Shown: piece by piece, positions 26,366 through 35,212 of the stretch | Position numbering within the stretch: position 1 is the stretch's first letter | Layout: each line of letters opens with the position of its first letter | From: Butyrivibrio sp. INlla14 | GTDB lineage: Bacteria > Bacillota > Clostridia > Lachnospirales > Lachnospiraceae | Direction: 5' to 3' | DNA: 53,974 nt | NCBI RefSeq assembly: GCF_900102515.1 | Contig: NZ_FMVS01000028.1 | Span: forward strand, 1 to 53,974 | Translations under genes and position numbers: made by a program | Notes under the pieces: generated by a model | Databases searched by the model: none | Seen by the model: only the letters and a program-made list of their open reading frames with translations | What the model was told of the DNA's origin: nothing

Positions 26366-27868
26366 ATGAATAAGTTGGGAAAGAGAGTAGCAGGCATTAT
26401 GCTTGCTGCAGGCGTTGCAGTATCTTTATTTGTTGCTACACCTGTTACATCCATGGCTTATACTACATCAGGTAAGGTTGTATCCGACAATGTCAAGGTT
26501 AGAGAATCTGCCAGCACAACTGCCAAGCAGGTTTCTTCTCTCAAGAACGGAGATGTTGTAGATATCGTAGATGAGGCAACAGATGCTTCAGGTTACGTAT
26601 GGTATAAGATTTTCGTCAACAAGAGCGAATATGGATATGTTAGAAGCGACCTGGTTTCCAAGTCAGGCGGATCAAGCAGTTCTTCTAATACTACAACTAC
26701 AAGTACCAGCACCAGCACAACAACTTCAACTGCTTCACTTCCTGAGACACAGGTTACAGCAACTGAGCAGAAGAGCGCTACAGTAACATCTGAGAGTGTT
26801 AACGTCCGTAAGGGTGCAGGCACAGCCTATGATTCAGTAGGCAAGGTAACTAAGGGACAGACAGTTACAATTACAGGTGAGGCATCTGGAACAGATGGCA
26901 AGACTTGGTATCAGATAACTTTTGGTGATGGCAAGACAGGCTTTGTCAGAAATGATCTTGTAGCTATTTCTGAGGGAGCACCTGCTGAGAACACAGAAAC
27001 TACTGAGAATACAGAAGGCGGCGATAATGCCGGTGCTGAGAATGCAGAAACTCCTGCAGAGGGAGAGGCTTCTCAGGAGCAGAGTGAGAGTCAGCCTGCT
27101 ACAACTACCAGCCAGACTCAGGGAGATGGCAAGTATTCTCTTGTTTATTCAGCAGAGGAAGATGGTTCAGGTATCTGGTATCTGTACGCATATGATGAAG
27201 GCGGACAGGGCGGATACAGAGTAAAGGTTGATGATCTTATCGCTGCAGCCCAGAGCGCAGATGCAGTCAACAATCTCCGCAAGCAGAGTGATAACTACAA
27301 GAAAATAGCTATTTTCCTGGGAGTTCTTGCAGCAATTCTTGTAGCAGTTATCGTATTCCTTATCATCAGGCTCAGAGATTCAGTCTACTATGAGGACGAG
27401 GAAGAAGAGGAAGAGTACGACCGCTACAGCACAAACCGCAAGCGCCCATCTAGAAATGAAGAGGAGAGACCTCTTAGAAGAGCTGACAGAGGTTCTGATG
27501 AGGACAGACGTCCTAGAAGCAGAAATGAAGAGCCAGAGAGAGCGTCCAGAAGACCTGAGAGAGAGGCTGAGGAGAGAACAGTAAGACCTACCAGAAGACC
27601 TCAGGGAGAGGCTGATGAGCGTCCTGTAAGAAGACCTGAGAGAAATGCGGAGCGTGATTATGTACGCCCATCAAAGAGAGTGGCAGATGATCGCGATGCT
27701 GAGCGTCCATCAAGACGTCCAGCCCAGGAAGATGACAGGCCAGTTCGCAGATCCACAGAGGAGCGCCGCGCAGCTGAGACAAAGGAAGAGGCACCAAAGC
27801 GCCGCGCCCGCAACTTCGTAGGGGATGATGACGACTTCGAGTTCGAATTCCTTGATCTTGATGATTAA
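26366..27868 (+). CDS. Exported membrane-anchored protein with two SH3b domains
   Basis: This protein of 500 residues has a signal peptide (cleavage after about residue 30), an SH3b domain (about 36-97), a Ser/Thr linker and a second SH3b domain (about 140-198). An acidic Glu/Ala/Thr linker leads to one membrane helix (about 312-335) and a cytoplasmic tail of about 165 residues built from Arg/Pro/Glu-rich RPSRRP-like repeats that ends in an acidic DDDDFEFEFLDLDD motif. SH3b domains bind peptidoglycan or peptides, so the outer part probably contacts the wall. The tail could bind a cytoplasmic partner. ATG 26366 lies seven bases after AGGAGG. The ATG at 26360 overlaps the purD stop and is too close to that site. 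Confidence 0.8.
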   Translation: MNKLGKRVAGIMLAAGVAVSLFVATPVTSMAYTTSGKVVSDNVKVRESASTTAKQVSSLKNGDVVDIVDEATDASGYVWYKIFVNKSEYGYVRSDLVSKSGGSSSSSNTTTTSTSTSTTTSTASLPETQVTATEQKSATVTSESVNVRKGAGTAYDSVGKVTKGQTVTITGEASGTDGKTWYQITFGDGKTGFVRNDLVAISEGAPAENTETTENTEGGDNAGAENAETPAEGEASQEQSESQPATTTSQTQGDGKYSLVYSAEEDGSGIWYLYAYDEGGQGGYRVKVDDLIAAAQSADAVNNLRKQSDNYKKIAIFLGVLAAILVAVIVFLIIRLRDSVYYEDEEEEEEYDRYSTNRKRPSRNEEERPLRRADRGSDEDRRPRSRNEEPERASRRPEREAEERTVRPTRRPQGEADERPVRRPERNAERDYVRPSKRVADDRDAERPSRRPAQEDDRPVRRSTEERRAAETKEEAPKRRARNFVGDDDDFEFEFLDLDD

Positions 27869-27904
27869 AAACTTGCGCAGTTCTGCGTAATAAAAACACA
27901 TAAA

Positions 27905-27940
27905 AGAAGGAAGACATACTGATTGTCTTCCTTCTTTTTT
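27905..27940 (+). terminator. Intrinsic terminator after the SH3b gene
   Basis: A perfect 12-bp stem (27905-27916 with 27924-27935) with a 7-base loop runs straight into a T6 tract. It closes the purine/SH3b transcript. Confidence 0.9.
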
Positions 27941-27986
27941 CTAAGATTGGGGATTTTTATATGATTCACAAAGACAAAACATTGCT

Positions 27987-28150
27987 CAAAATCCCACAAA
28001 TGTGCAGTTCTCGGACGAGCAGCATGATTTGCAGGTTGAGAGAGCAGATGGAGGTCGACTGTTATGAACAACGCTGAAAGGAGACCTTCATCTGTGAACG
28101 AATCCAGGCAAATCAGCGCGCAGACGAAAACAAGCATTTGTGGGATTTTG
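27987..28150. repeat. 164-bp imperfect palindrome upstream of the GntR gene
   Basis: A perfect 16-bp outer repeat (27987-28002 with 28135-28150, core AAATCCCACAAAT) encloses inner partly paired blocks, among them AGATGGAGGTC with GACCTTCATCT and GATTTGC with GCAAATC. The whole 160 bases could fold into one long hairpin. It fills the gap between a terminator and a promoter and has no coding capacity. It resembles the larger repeat at 7226-7875 in style, though no shared sequence was noticed. Confidence 0.6.
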
Positions 28151-28177
28151 TGCATATTTAGTAGTGATTAGCCACCC

Positions 28178-28205
28178 TTGAAATATCTGTAGCATCTGTT
28201 ATACT
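28178..28205 (+). promoter_or_regulatory. Promoter of the GntR-clpC transcript
   Basis: TTGAAA (28178-28183) and TATACT (28200-28205) are spaced by 16 bases, 29 bases before the GntR-type start codon. The short leader leaves room for autoregulation at the promoter. No CtsR-type heptad repeat is evident. Confidence 0.6.
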
Positions 28206-28233
28206 AAAGTTATCACAGAAAAGGAGGCGCTTT

Positions 28234-28611
28234 ATGATCATAGAAATAGATTTTAATAGTGATGAAGCTATCTATGTTCAGCTATGTAACCAGATCATAT
28301 TGGGTATTGCCACGTCTCAGTTTCGTGAGGGTGAGCAGCTTCCTAGCGTAAGGCAGCTTGCGGAGACAATTGGTATCAATATGCACACTGTCAACAAGGC
28401 CTACTCTATCTTGCAGCAGGACGGCTTTGTCAAGATAGACAGAAGGCGTGGGGCTATCATAGCCATTGATATCAACAAGCTTCAGGCACTGCAGGAAGCC
28501 CAGTCTGAACTGGCAGTTGTACTTGCAAGAGCGATATGCAAGGGAATTGGCAGAGAGGATATTCATGGACTGGTGGACAAGCTCTACGATAACTATGAGC
28601 GTAACTCATGA
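28234..28611 (+). CDS. GntR-family regulator, YtrA type
   Basis: This 125-residue repressor has a winged-helix DNA-binding domain (about 10-75, with EGEQLPSVRQLAETIGIN and NKAYSILQQDGFV). A short C-terminal helical dimerisation tail takes the place of a ligand-binding domain, which is the YtrA subfamily layout. AAGGAGG lies at a good distance. It is 70 bases upstream of clpC. In many Firmicutes clpC is preceded by ctsR, mcsA and mcsB, so this regulator may take over local control here (inference), although YtrA-type regulators more often control ABC transporters. Confidence 0.88.
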   Translation: MIIEIDFNSDEAIYVQLCNQIILGIATSQFREGEQLPSVRQLAETIGINMHTVNKAYSILQQDGFVKIDRRRGAIIAIDINKLQALQEAQSELAVVLARAICKGIGREDIHGLVDKLYDNYERNS

Positions 28612-28681
28612 ATGGCAGAAAGATAGTGCAGTATAGATTGCACTTATGCTGCTGAGGAGATTTGTAGAAAGGAAATAACAA

Positions 28682-31240
28682 ATGGATTCACAGTTTACCG
28701 TTATGGCGGCTGACGCTCTTAAACTTGCTAAGCGCACAGCCAGAAGCCTTAAACTTAACTATGTGGGTACTGAGCACATCCTGATGGGACTTATCCTTGA
28801 GGATGGAAGTGTCGCATCCAGAATTCTTATCGATAATGGAATCGATGAGAACAGGATGATGGATATGATAAGAGACCTTATCGTTCCAGACAGCAGCGTT
28901 CGTACCCTTGATAAAGACGGCTTTTCTCCAAGAGCTGAGAAGGTTCTTGAGGAGGCCCACAGGATGGCAGAGCGTTTTCACGCTGACAAGACAGGCACAG
29001 AGCATATTCTCCTTGCTCTTATCAAGGAAGGGGAGAACGTAGCTGTCAGACTTATCAGCACACTCAATGTTCCTGCTCAGAAGATTTATGCAGAGACTCT
29101 TGCTGCAATGGGAGAAGACCCCAATCTGGTGAAAGAGGACCTTGGCAGAAAGGCAGCTCCTAAGGCTGGCAAGAAGGCATCTATCCTGGCCCAGTACAGC
29201 CGTGATATGACAGCTCTTGCTCTTGAGAATAAGCTCGATCCTGTAATCGGAAGAGAGCGTGAGATCAAGCGTGTTATCCAGATTCTCTCAAGACGAACCA
29301 AGAATAACCCTTGCCTTATAGGTGAGCCCGGTGTAGGTAAGACTGCAGTAGTTGAGGGGCTTGCCCAGAGAATTGCTGCAGGCGATGTGCCGCTTACTGT
29401 TCAGAATAAGAGACTTGTAACTCTTGACCTGTCTGGAATGATCGCTGGTTCCAAGTACCGTGGAGAATTTGAGGAGAGAATCAAGAAGGTTATCAAGGAA
29501 GTATCTGAAGATGGCAATATTATTCTTTTTGTAGATGAGATGCATACCCTTATTGGTGCCGGTGGCGCTGAGGGTGCTATTGATGCCTCCAACATCCTTA
29601 AACCTTCTCTTGCAAGAGGCGAGATCCAGATGATTGGTGCCACAACCATCACTGAGTACCGCAAATATGTTGAGAAGGACGCAGCACTTGAGCGTAGATT
29701 CCAGCCTGTAAATGTAGATGAACCTACCAAGGAAGAGGCTACAGAGATTCTTAAGGGTATTGTTGGCAAATACGAGGAACACCACAAGGTTACAATTACT
29801 CCGGAAGCCATCAAGGCCGCTGTAGATCTTTCTGAGAGATATATCAATGACAGAAACCTTCCAGATAAGGCGATTGACCTTATCGATGAGGCTGCCAGTG
29901 CAGTAAGACTTCGCACTATGGGTGTATCACCCAAGGTTAAAGAGATAGAGGATAAGATCAGAAATCTCGATATTGAAATTGAGGATGCTCTTAAGAACAG
30001 TGATTTTGACAAGGCCGGACAGCTTAACAAGGAGCAGAATTCACTTCTTAGTAAGCTGGGCAGAGCCAAAAATGCTGAGAAAAAGAAGGAGCAGAGCCAG
30101 GGCTTTATAGTTAATGAAAATGACATTGCGGAAGTAGTGGCTGAATGGACCAGAATCCCTGTCAAGAAGATAGCTGAGAAGGAGACTGAAAAGCTTCTTA
30201 AACTTGAATCAGTGCTCCACAAGAGAGTAATTGGACAGGAAGATGCTGTAAAGGCCGTATCCAAGGCTATCAGAAGAGGACGAGTTGGACTTCAGGATCC
30301 TAACAGACCTATTGGTTCCTTCCTGTTTTTGGGACCTACTGGTGTAGGTAAGACAGAGCTTTCCAAGGCTCTTGCGGAGGCAATGTTCGGAGATGAGAAT
30401 GCCCTTATAAGAGTTGATATGTCAGAATATATGGAAGGTCACTCCGTATCCAAGATGATTGGATCACCTCCAGGATATGTTGGTTTTGACGATGGCGGAC
30501 AGCTTTCTGAGAAGGTCAGAAGACATCCTTATTCAGTAATTCTTTTTGATGAGATTGAGAAGGCTCATCCTGATATCTTTAACGTACTGTTGCAGGTGCT
30601 GGATGATGGCCATATCACAGACTCCAAGGGCAGAAAGGTCAGCTTCAAGAATACTATCCTTATCATGACTTCAAATGTTGGAGCCCAGAAGATTGTAGAC
30701 CCCAAGAAACTTGGATTTGGCGCAGGCCAGGATGCCAAGAAGGATTACGAGGACATGAAGTCAGGAGTAATGGAAGAGGTTAAAAAGCTCTTTAAACCTG
30801 AATTCATCAACCGTATAGATGAGATCATGGTATTCCACACTCTCACAGAAAAAGAGATGATGGATATTGTTACACTTCTGTCTCAGAATCTTGCCAAGAG
30901 ATGTAAGACTCAGATGGGCATTGATCTCACAATAACTCCAGCAGTTAAGAAGTTCCTTGTGACCAAGTATTCAGATGCCAAGATGGGTGCAAGACCTCTT
31001 AAGAGGGCTATACAGTCCACTATTGAGGATGCTATGGCGGAAGAACTTCTTAGGGGCAACATTAAGGCTAACAGCGATGTTACAGTATCGCTCAAGGACG
31101 AGAAGATTGTTTTTACAACAGGAGAAGGCAGAACCTCTGTCAAAAAGGCCAATGTAAAGACTACTAAGACTACTCGCAAGGTGAAGAGTAAGGCTGCGAT
31201 TACTACCAAAAAGCCCGCTAAAAAATCAAAAAAAGTTTAA
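28682..31240 (+). CDS. clpC: ClpC-type AAA+ unfoldase
   Basis: This 852-residue Hsp100 protein unfolds substrates for ClpP and takes part in protein quality control. Two Clp-N repeats (about 1-145) are followed by AAA domain 1 with GEPGVGKT near 214, a short middle domain (about 405-470) and AAA domain 2 with GPTGVGKT near 550 and LFDEIEKAHPD. A Lys/Thr-rich tail of about 35 residues closes the protein and is longer and more basic than usual. The ClpP-binding loop is expected in the second AAA domain but I did not pin down its tripeptide. AAAGGAAA precedes the ATG. radA follows after one small gene, a common Firmicute arrangement. Confidence 0.95.
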   Translation: MDSQFTVMAADALKLAKRTARSLKLNYVGTEHILMGLILEDGSVASRILIDNGIDENRMMDMIRDLIVPDSSVRTLDKDGFSPRAEKVLEEAHRMAERFHADKTGTEHILLALIKEGENVAVRLISTLNVPAQKIYAETLAAMGEDPNLVKEDLGRKAAPKAGKKASILAQYSRDMTALALENKLDPVIGREREIKRVIQILSRRTKNNPCLIGEPGVGKTAVVEGLAQRIAAGDVPLTVQNKRLVTLDLSGMIAGSKYRGEFEERIKKVIKEVSEDGNIILFVDEMHTLIGAGGAEGAIDASNILKPSLARGEIQMIGATTITEYRKYVEKDAALERRFQPVNVDEPTKEEATEILKGIVGKYEEHHKVTITPEAIKAAVDLSERYINDRNLPDKAIDLIDEAASAVRLRTMGVSPKVKEIEDKIRNLDIEIEDALKNSDFDKAGQLNKEQNSLLSKLGRAKNAEKKKEQSQGFIVNENDIAEVVAEWTRIPVKKIAEKETEKLLKLESVLHKRVIGQEDAVKAVSKAIRRGRVGLQDPNRPIGSFLFLGPTGVGKTELSKALAEAMFGDENALIRVDMSEYMEGHSVSKMIGSPPGYVGFDDGGQLSEKVRRHPYSVILFDEIEKAHPDIFNVLLQVLDDGHITDSKGRKVSFKNTILIMTSNVGAQKIVDPKKLGFGAGQDAKKDYEDMKSGVMEEVKKLFKPEFINRIDEIMVFHTLTEKEMMDIVTLLSQNLAKRCKTQMGIDLTITPAVKKFLVTKYSDAKMGARPLKRAIQSTIEDAMAEELLRGNIKANSDVTVSLKDEKIVFTTGEGRTSVKKANVKTTKTTRKVKSKAAITTKKPAKKSKKV

Positions 31241-31342
31241 AAAGATTTAATTTTATATATAGGCCTTATGCTTTATAATGAAGGTGCAGAAATGCAGACA
31301 ACATATTTTCGAAGTAGTCAGATTTCACTTAGGAGGTAATTT

Positions 31343-31750
31343 ATGGCTGTCGTAGAGGAGCTTCTTCGAGCTGAGAAGGATGGAAGCATTAGCTTTGGTA
31401 ATTACAAGCTTCCAGAGAAACAGAAAGTTGAGAATTTTGAGCACAACGGGGATTTGCTCAAGGTCAAGACTTTCAAGGACATCACAAAGCTTGAGAGCAA
31501 CGAGAATTTCGTTTATGAATCTGTTCCGGGAACAGCGGTTCTTGGATTTAAGGAAACAGATAAGGGAGTAGAGTTTAGTGTAGAGGGCGACAGTGATGCC
31601 CAGATCACACTTGGACTTCTTGAAAACACAGAGTACAGCGTATTCGTAAATAATACCAGTATCGGTAAGATGAGCACAAACCTTGGGGGAAAGCTTAATC
31701 TCAGCGTTGAGCTTTCTGGAGGAAAGGCTCAGGTAAGAGTTGAGAAATAA
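31343..31750 (+). CDS. Conserved small protein between clpC and radA
   Basis: This 135-residue acidic soluble protein begins MAVVEELLRAEKDGSISFGN and is mostly predicted beta strand. I have a vague memory of similar Lachnospiraceae proteins carrying the label endosialidase, which nothing in the sequence supports. AGGAGG precedes the ATG by seven bases and a terminator follows the stop, so it is a real gene, perhaps with its own promoter in the 100 bases after clpC. Function unknown. Confidence 0.7.
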   Translation: MAVVEELLRAEKDGSISFGNYKLPEKQKVENFEHNGDLLKVKTFKDITKLESNENFVYESVPGTAVLGFKETDKGVEFSVEGDSDAQITLGLLENTEYSVFVNNTSIGKMSTNLGGKLNLSVELSGGKAQVRVEK

Positions 31751-31766
31751 GAATTAAGTTAGTTTA

Positions 31767-31799
31767 GGGCTTTCCGCTTATTGCGGAAAGTCCTTTTTA
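31767..31799 (+). terminator. Intrinsic terminator before radA
   Basis: An 11-bp stem with one G-T pair (31767-31777 with 31783-31793) and a 5-base loop is followed by TTTTTA. It lies just 16 bases before radA, so radA needs read-through or a promoter in the same stretch. Confidence 0.8.
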
Positions 31800-31815
31800 G
31801 TTTATTGGAGGGAAA

Positions 31816-33195
31816 ATGGCAACTAAGATAAAGACAGTTTTCTTTTGCCAGAGCTGTGGCTATGAATCATCCAAATGGATGGGGCAGTGCCCAGGATGTA
31901 AAGAGTGGAATACCTTTGTTGAGGAAACAGTTAAGCCTGCGGCCAAGGCTGTGGCTAACAAATCAGCATCTGTAGTTTCTGGAGAATATACAGCACCTGT
32001 TTCTTTGTCCCAGATAGTCATGAAGGATGAAGACAGGGCGGATACTCATATTGGTGAACTTAACAGAGTACTGGGAGGAGGCCTTGTAAGAGGGTCTCTT
32101 ATTCTGGTTGGCGGAGATCCGGGTATTGGTAAGTCTACACTTCTTTTGCAGGTGGCAGGCAATCTTTCTGGTGACAAAAAGGACATTCTATATATATCAG
32201 GAGAGGAGTCTCTTAGGCAGATCAAGCTTCGCGCCAATAGAATAGGGGATTTTTCTGAAAGTCTTAAGTTCATGTGCGAGACCAATCTTTCGAATGTAGA
32301 GGAGGCTATAACCCGCACTAAGCCTGAGGTTGTTATAATCGATTCTATCCAGACCATGTACAGTGAGGCTGTTTCATCAGCACCTGGCAGCGTGTCACAG
32401 GTTAGAGAGTCCACGTCAGTTCTTTTGCGCATTGCCAAGAGCATGAATGTTTCTATCTTCATAGTGGGCCATGTGACCAAGGAAGGGCAGGTAGCAGGCC
32501 CAAGAGTCTTAGAGCATATGGTTGATACGGTTCTTTATTTTGAGGGTGACAGGCATGCTTCCTACAGAATCTTGAGAGCGGTCAAGAACCGTTTTGGCTC
32601 CACTAACGAGATTGGAGTTTTCGAGATGCAGGAAAAGGGGCTTGTTGAGGTGACTAATCCTTCTGAGTTTATGTTAGATGGAAGACCAGAGGGGGCAAGT
32701 GGATCAATAGTTACCTGCTCTGTAGAGGGAACAAGGCCTATTCTTATAGAGGTTCAGGCCCTTGTATCTCACACTAATTTTGGCTTTCCAAGGAGACAGG
32801 CTAACGGCACAGATTATAACAGGGTTAATCTCCTTATGGCTGTATTGGAAAAGAGAATTGGCCTTCAGCTTGGGGATTTTGACGCCTATGTGAACCTTGC
32901 TGGTGGCATGAAGGTGGCAGAGCCGTCACTTGACCTTGGAATCTGCCTTGCAATCATCTCTAGCTTCAAGAACAGGCCAATAAGCGATGATGTGGTGGCC
33001 TTTGGAGAAGTCGGCCTATCTGGAGAGGTCAGATCAGTTAATATGGCTGAGAGCAGAGTTTCAGAGGCTCTTAAGCTTGGATTTAAGACTGTGATCGTTC
33101 CTAAGGCTCTGGAGAGTAAGCTTAAAAAGAGCTTTGAAGGCATCGAGATAATTGGAGTCTCTTCAGTTAGCGATGCCATGAAATATGTATCATAA
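31816..33195 (+). CDS. radA: DNA repair protein RadA
   Basis: This 459-residue protein processes branched recombination intermediates. It has the N-terminal zinc finger (CQSCGYESSKWMGQCPGC, 11-28), a RecA-like ATPase with Walker A GGDPGIGKST near 99, the RadA-specific KNRFGST motif near 257, and a Lon-protease-like C-terminal domain that lacks the protease serine in this family. The length is normal. GGAGGG precedes the ATG. Confidence 0.96.
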   Translation: MATKIKTVFFCQSCGYESSKWMGQCPGCKEWNTFVEETVKPAAKAVANKSASVVSGEYTAPVSLSQIVMKDEDRADTHIGELNRVLGGGLVRGSLILVGGDPGIGKSTLLLQVAGNLSGDKKDILYISGEESLRQIKLRANRIGDFSESLKFMCETNLSNVEEAITRTKPEVVIIDSIQTMYSEAVSSAPGSVSQVRESTSVLLRIAKSMNVSIFIVGHVTKEGQVAGPRVLEHMVDTVLYFEGDRHASYRILRAVKNRFGSTNEIGVFEMQEKGLVEVTNPSEFMLDGRPEGASGSIVTCSVEGTRPILIEVQALVSHTNFGFPRRQANGTDYNRVNLLMAVLEKRIGLQLGDFDAYVNLAGGMKVAEPSLDLGICLAIISSFKNRPISDDVVAFGEVGLSGEVRSVNMAESRVSEALKLGFKTVIVPKALESKLKKSFEGIEIIGVSSVSDAMKYVS

Positions 33196-33316
33196 AAATC
33201 TCAAACAAATCAAAAAATAGTTTGAATATGATTGAATCTATGATTTTTCTTTTGATATTATATTCGAGTATGTTGATTATAGATTTTGGTAATACGATTA
33301 GGGAGTTGTGAATTAG

Positions 33317-35077
33317 ATGTCGAGGAGGAAATTTATATCGCTGGTGAGGGTTTTGTTATCACTTCTTGTGATAGCTGCAATGGGGAGCAGTAGGGTTATT
33401 TCTTTTGCCGGTGATTATGACCAGACCTTAATATCTGTGGAAGAACCAGAACAGGCCGTGTATGAGAAGGGGGATCTTGAAAGCTTAGATGATGAGAGTA
33501 CTACAGAGATTTCTTTAGAGGAAAATCTGGAATCAGAACATGCTGATGAGGCTATTACAGATACATCTGATGAGGGGAATCAGATCGATATATCTGAGAG
33601 CAAGACTATCATAATTGAAATTGGTGAAAGCGAGGAATATTTCGCAGGTCCATATACAGAGGATGTATGTTTTTATATTCGAGGTGGTATAGATGCTGAG
33701 ATTCCATATGAACCGGCACCACATTCTTCTGCTAATTATTCTGATGCTATGAGAGTTAATAATGCTGTGAAATATACTGGAACAGTATTAGGACAAGATC
33801 TTGAAAATAAAGAGGACAATCTGGATGAGGATGGCTACACTATAAAGAATGAAGTGACCACTTGTCTTTTGGCCAGGCCAACGCTTGAACAGATACAGGA
33901 GGTTGCGCCTGAGTTTGACCCGGCTAAGCACTACATAGTCTGGTATGTTATAAAGAGTACCACGACTGCTGCGCCAAATGCTGATGTTTGGGTACATGTG
34001 GACGGAGTTATCAGAAGCAGGGTTTATTCTCAGTATGGTGATAATCCCACAGAGCCTACAGAACCGGAACCTGGAGAGAATCCGATTGAAGAACCTGTAG
34101 AAGAGACAGTTTCGTCTGATTATAGTTTTAATATCTATACCAAGAACTTTGCAGAACCTTTTGAGTATGACGGGCAGGAGCATATTATTGGTGGATATGT
34201 CATAGAGGTTCTGGACAAGGAAACGGGAGAACTTCTGCAGGAATTTGACTATGGGCCTTACGGAAACAGGCTTGGGATGCGGATGTCATTTAGGACAGAA
34301 GGTGAAAGCGCCCTTTCTGGCACCGTTTTTTCTTTTGCTGGAGCAACTTATAAAGTAAATGTGGACAGTGCATATTTGTCTGTGACAGAGCCAGGATTGT
34401 ATAGCATTCCATTTTTGAGCGGTGGGAAAGAGATTTCACTGGACGATATCAGAATTTGGGATGAGAGTGGCAAGCTTATAGATACTGGGATCAGCAAGAA
34501 TCCCAAGGGCGGAAGTGACAAGACAGAGGTTTCAAAACGCAGTATTACTGTAACTGCTGGAAGTACAGTCCAGAACGATGACGGGCAGACTCTTACAAAC
34601 GATAAGGTCAATATAACGTCCGGAAGCCTTATAGAGGGCCACAAATTGGTAACTACGATTGTGGGAAGCCAGACAGGTCCTGGAACATCCCTTAATGAGA
34701 TCACAAGCTATGACATAGTTGATGAAAATGGCAATAGTGTCAAGAAGTTTTATAATGTCAGTCTTGTAAATGGCCAGCTTGTACTGGTTCCTGTATCAGG
34801 AGAAGATTCTAATGGAATCAACAGCACTGGATCAGCAGTTACAAGTATTCTTGTAAGGGACCAGGAGAAAACTACTGTAGATAATAAACCGATGGTTTTA
34901 GGTGCACAGAGGGATGGAGACGGAAACTCAGAGAGCATTGATGGGCAGAGAGCCCACGGGGTGCGAAGTTCAGAAACTTCAGATGAAGGAATTCCGTCTG
35001 GAGCAAGGCTTAGCCTTATCATCCTGTGTGTTATGATCATAATGGTCATAAATATTAAAAGAAATAAACAAAATTAG
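33317..35077 (+). CDS. Exported adhesin-like surface protein with C-terminal membrane helix
   Basis: This 586-residue protein has a signal peptide (about 1-31) and an acidic linker. An undefined region (about 100-235) carries a Pro/Glu/Thr spacer. Two strand-rich modules of the kind found in large Firmicute surface proteins follow. The second begins SITVTAGSTVQNDDGQTLT and matches the common VYDGTALTND-type repeat. A hydrophobic helix near the end is followed by KRNKQN. There is no LPxTG sortase signal, so it should be membrane-anchored by that helix. It leads a run of five exported-protein genes. GAGGAGG is inside the first codons; upstream GGGAG serves the ATG. Confidence 0.72.
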   Translation: MSRRKFISLVRVLLSLLVIAAMGSSRVISFAGDYDQTLISVEEPEQAVYEKGDLESLDDESTTEISLEENLESEHADEAITDTSDEGNQIDISESKTIIIEIGESEEYFAGPYTEDVCFYIRGGIDAEIPYEPAPHSSANYSDAMRVNNAVKYTGTVLGQDLENKEDNLDEDGYTIKNEVTTCLLARPTLEQIQEVAPEFDPAKHYIVWYVIKSTTTAAPNADVWVHVDGVIRSRVYSQYGDNPTEPTEPEPGENPIEEPVEETVSSDYSFNIYTKNFAEPFEYDGQEHIIGGYVIEVLDKETGELLQEFDYGPYGNRLGMRMSFRTEGESALSGTVFSFAGATYKVNVDSAYLSVTEPGLYSIPFLSGGKEISLDDIRIWDESGKLIDTGISKNPKGGSDKTEVSKRSITVTAGSTVQNDDGQTLTNDKVNITSGSLIEGHKLVTTIVGSQTGPGTSLNEITSYDIVDENGNSVKKFYNVSLVNGQLVLVPVSGEDSNGINSTGSAVTSILVRDQEKTTVDNKPMVLGAQRDGDGNSESIDGQRAHGVRSSETSDEGIPSGARLSLIILCVMIIMVINIKRNKQN

Positions 35078-35092
35078 AGTTAAATAAATTTG

Positions 35093-35139
35093 AAAAAGTG
35101 TCGATAAGATTAATGTATGAAATCTTGTTGGCACTTTTT
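35093..35139 (+). terminator. Long-stem terminator after the adhesin-like gene
   Basis: A continuous stem of about 19 bp with three G-T pairs (35093-35111 with 35121-35139) has a loop of about 9 bases and ends in a T5 run that is part of the stem. Confidence 0.75.
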
Positions 35140-35212
35140 GTGTTGCGAAAAAACAAAATTTTCTTAGAACACAAGAACACTTCACCACAGGTATGGTGAC
35201 GGAGGCTTTATT

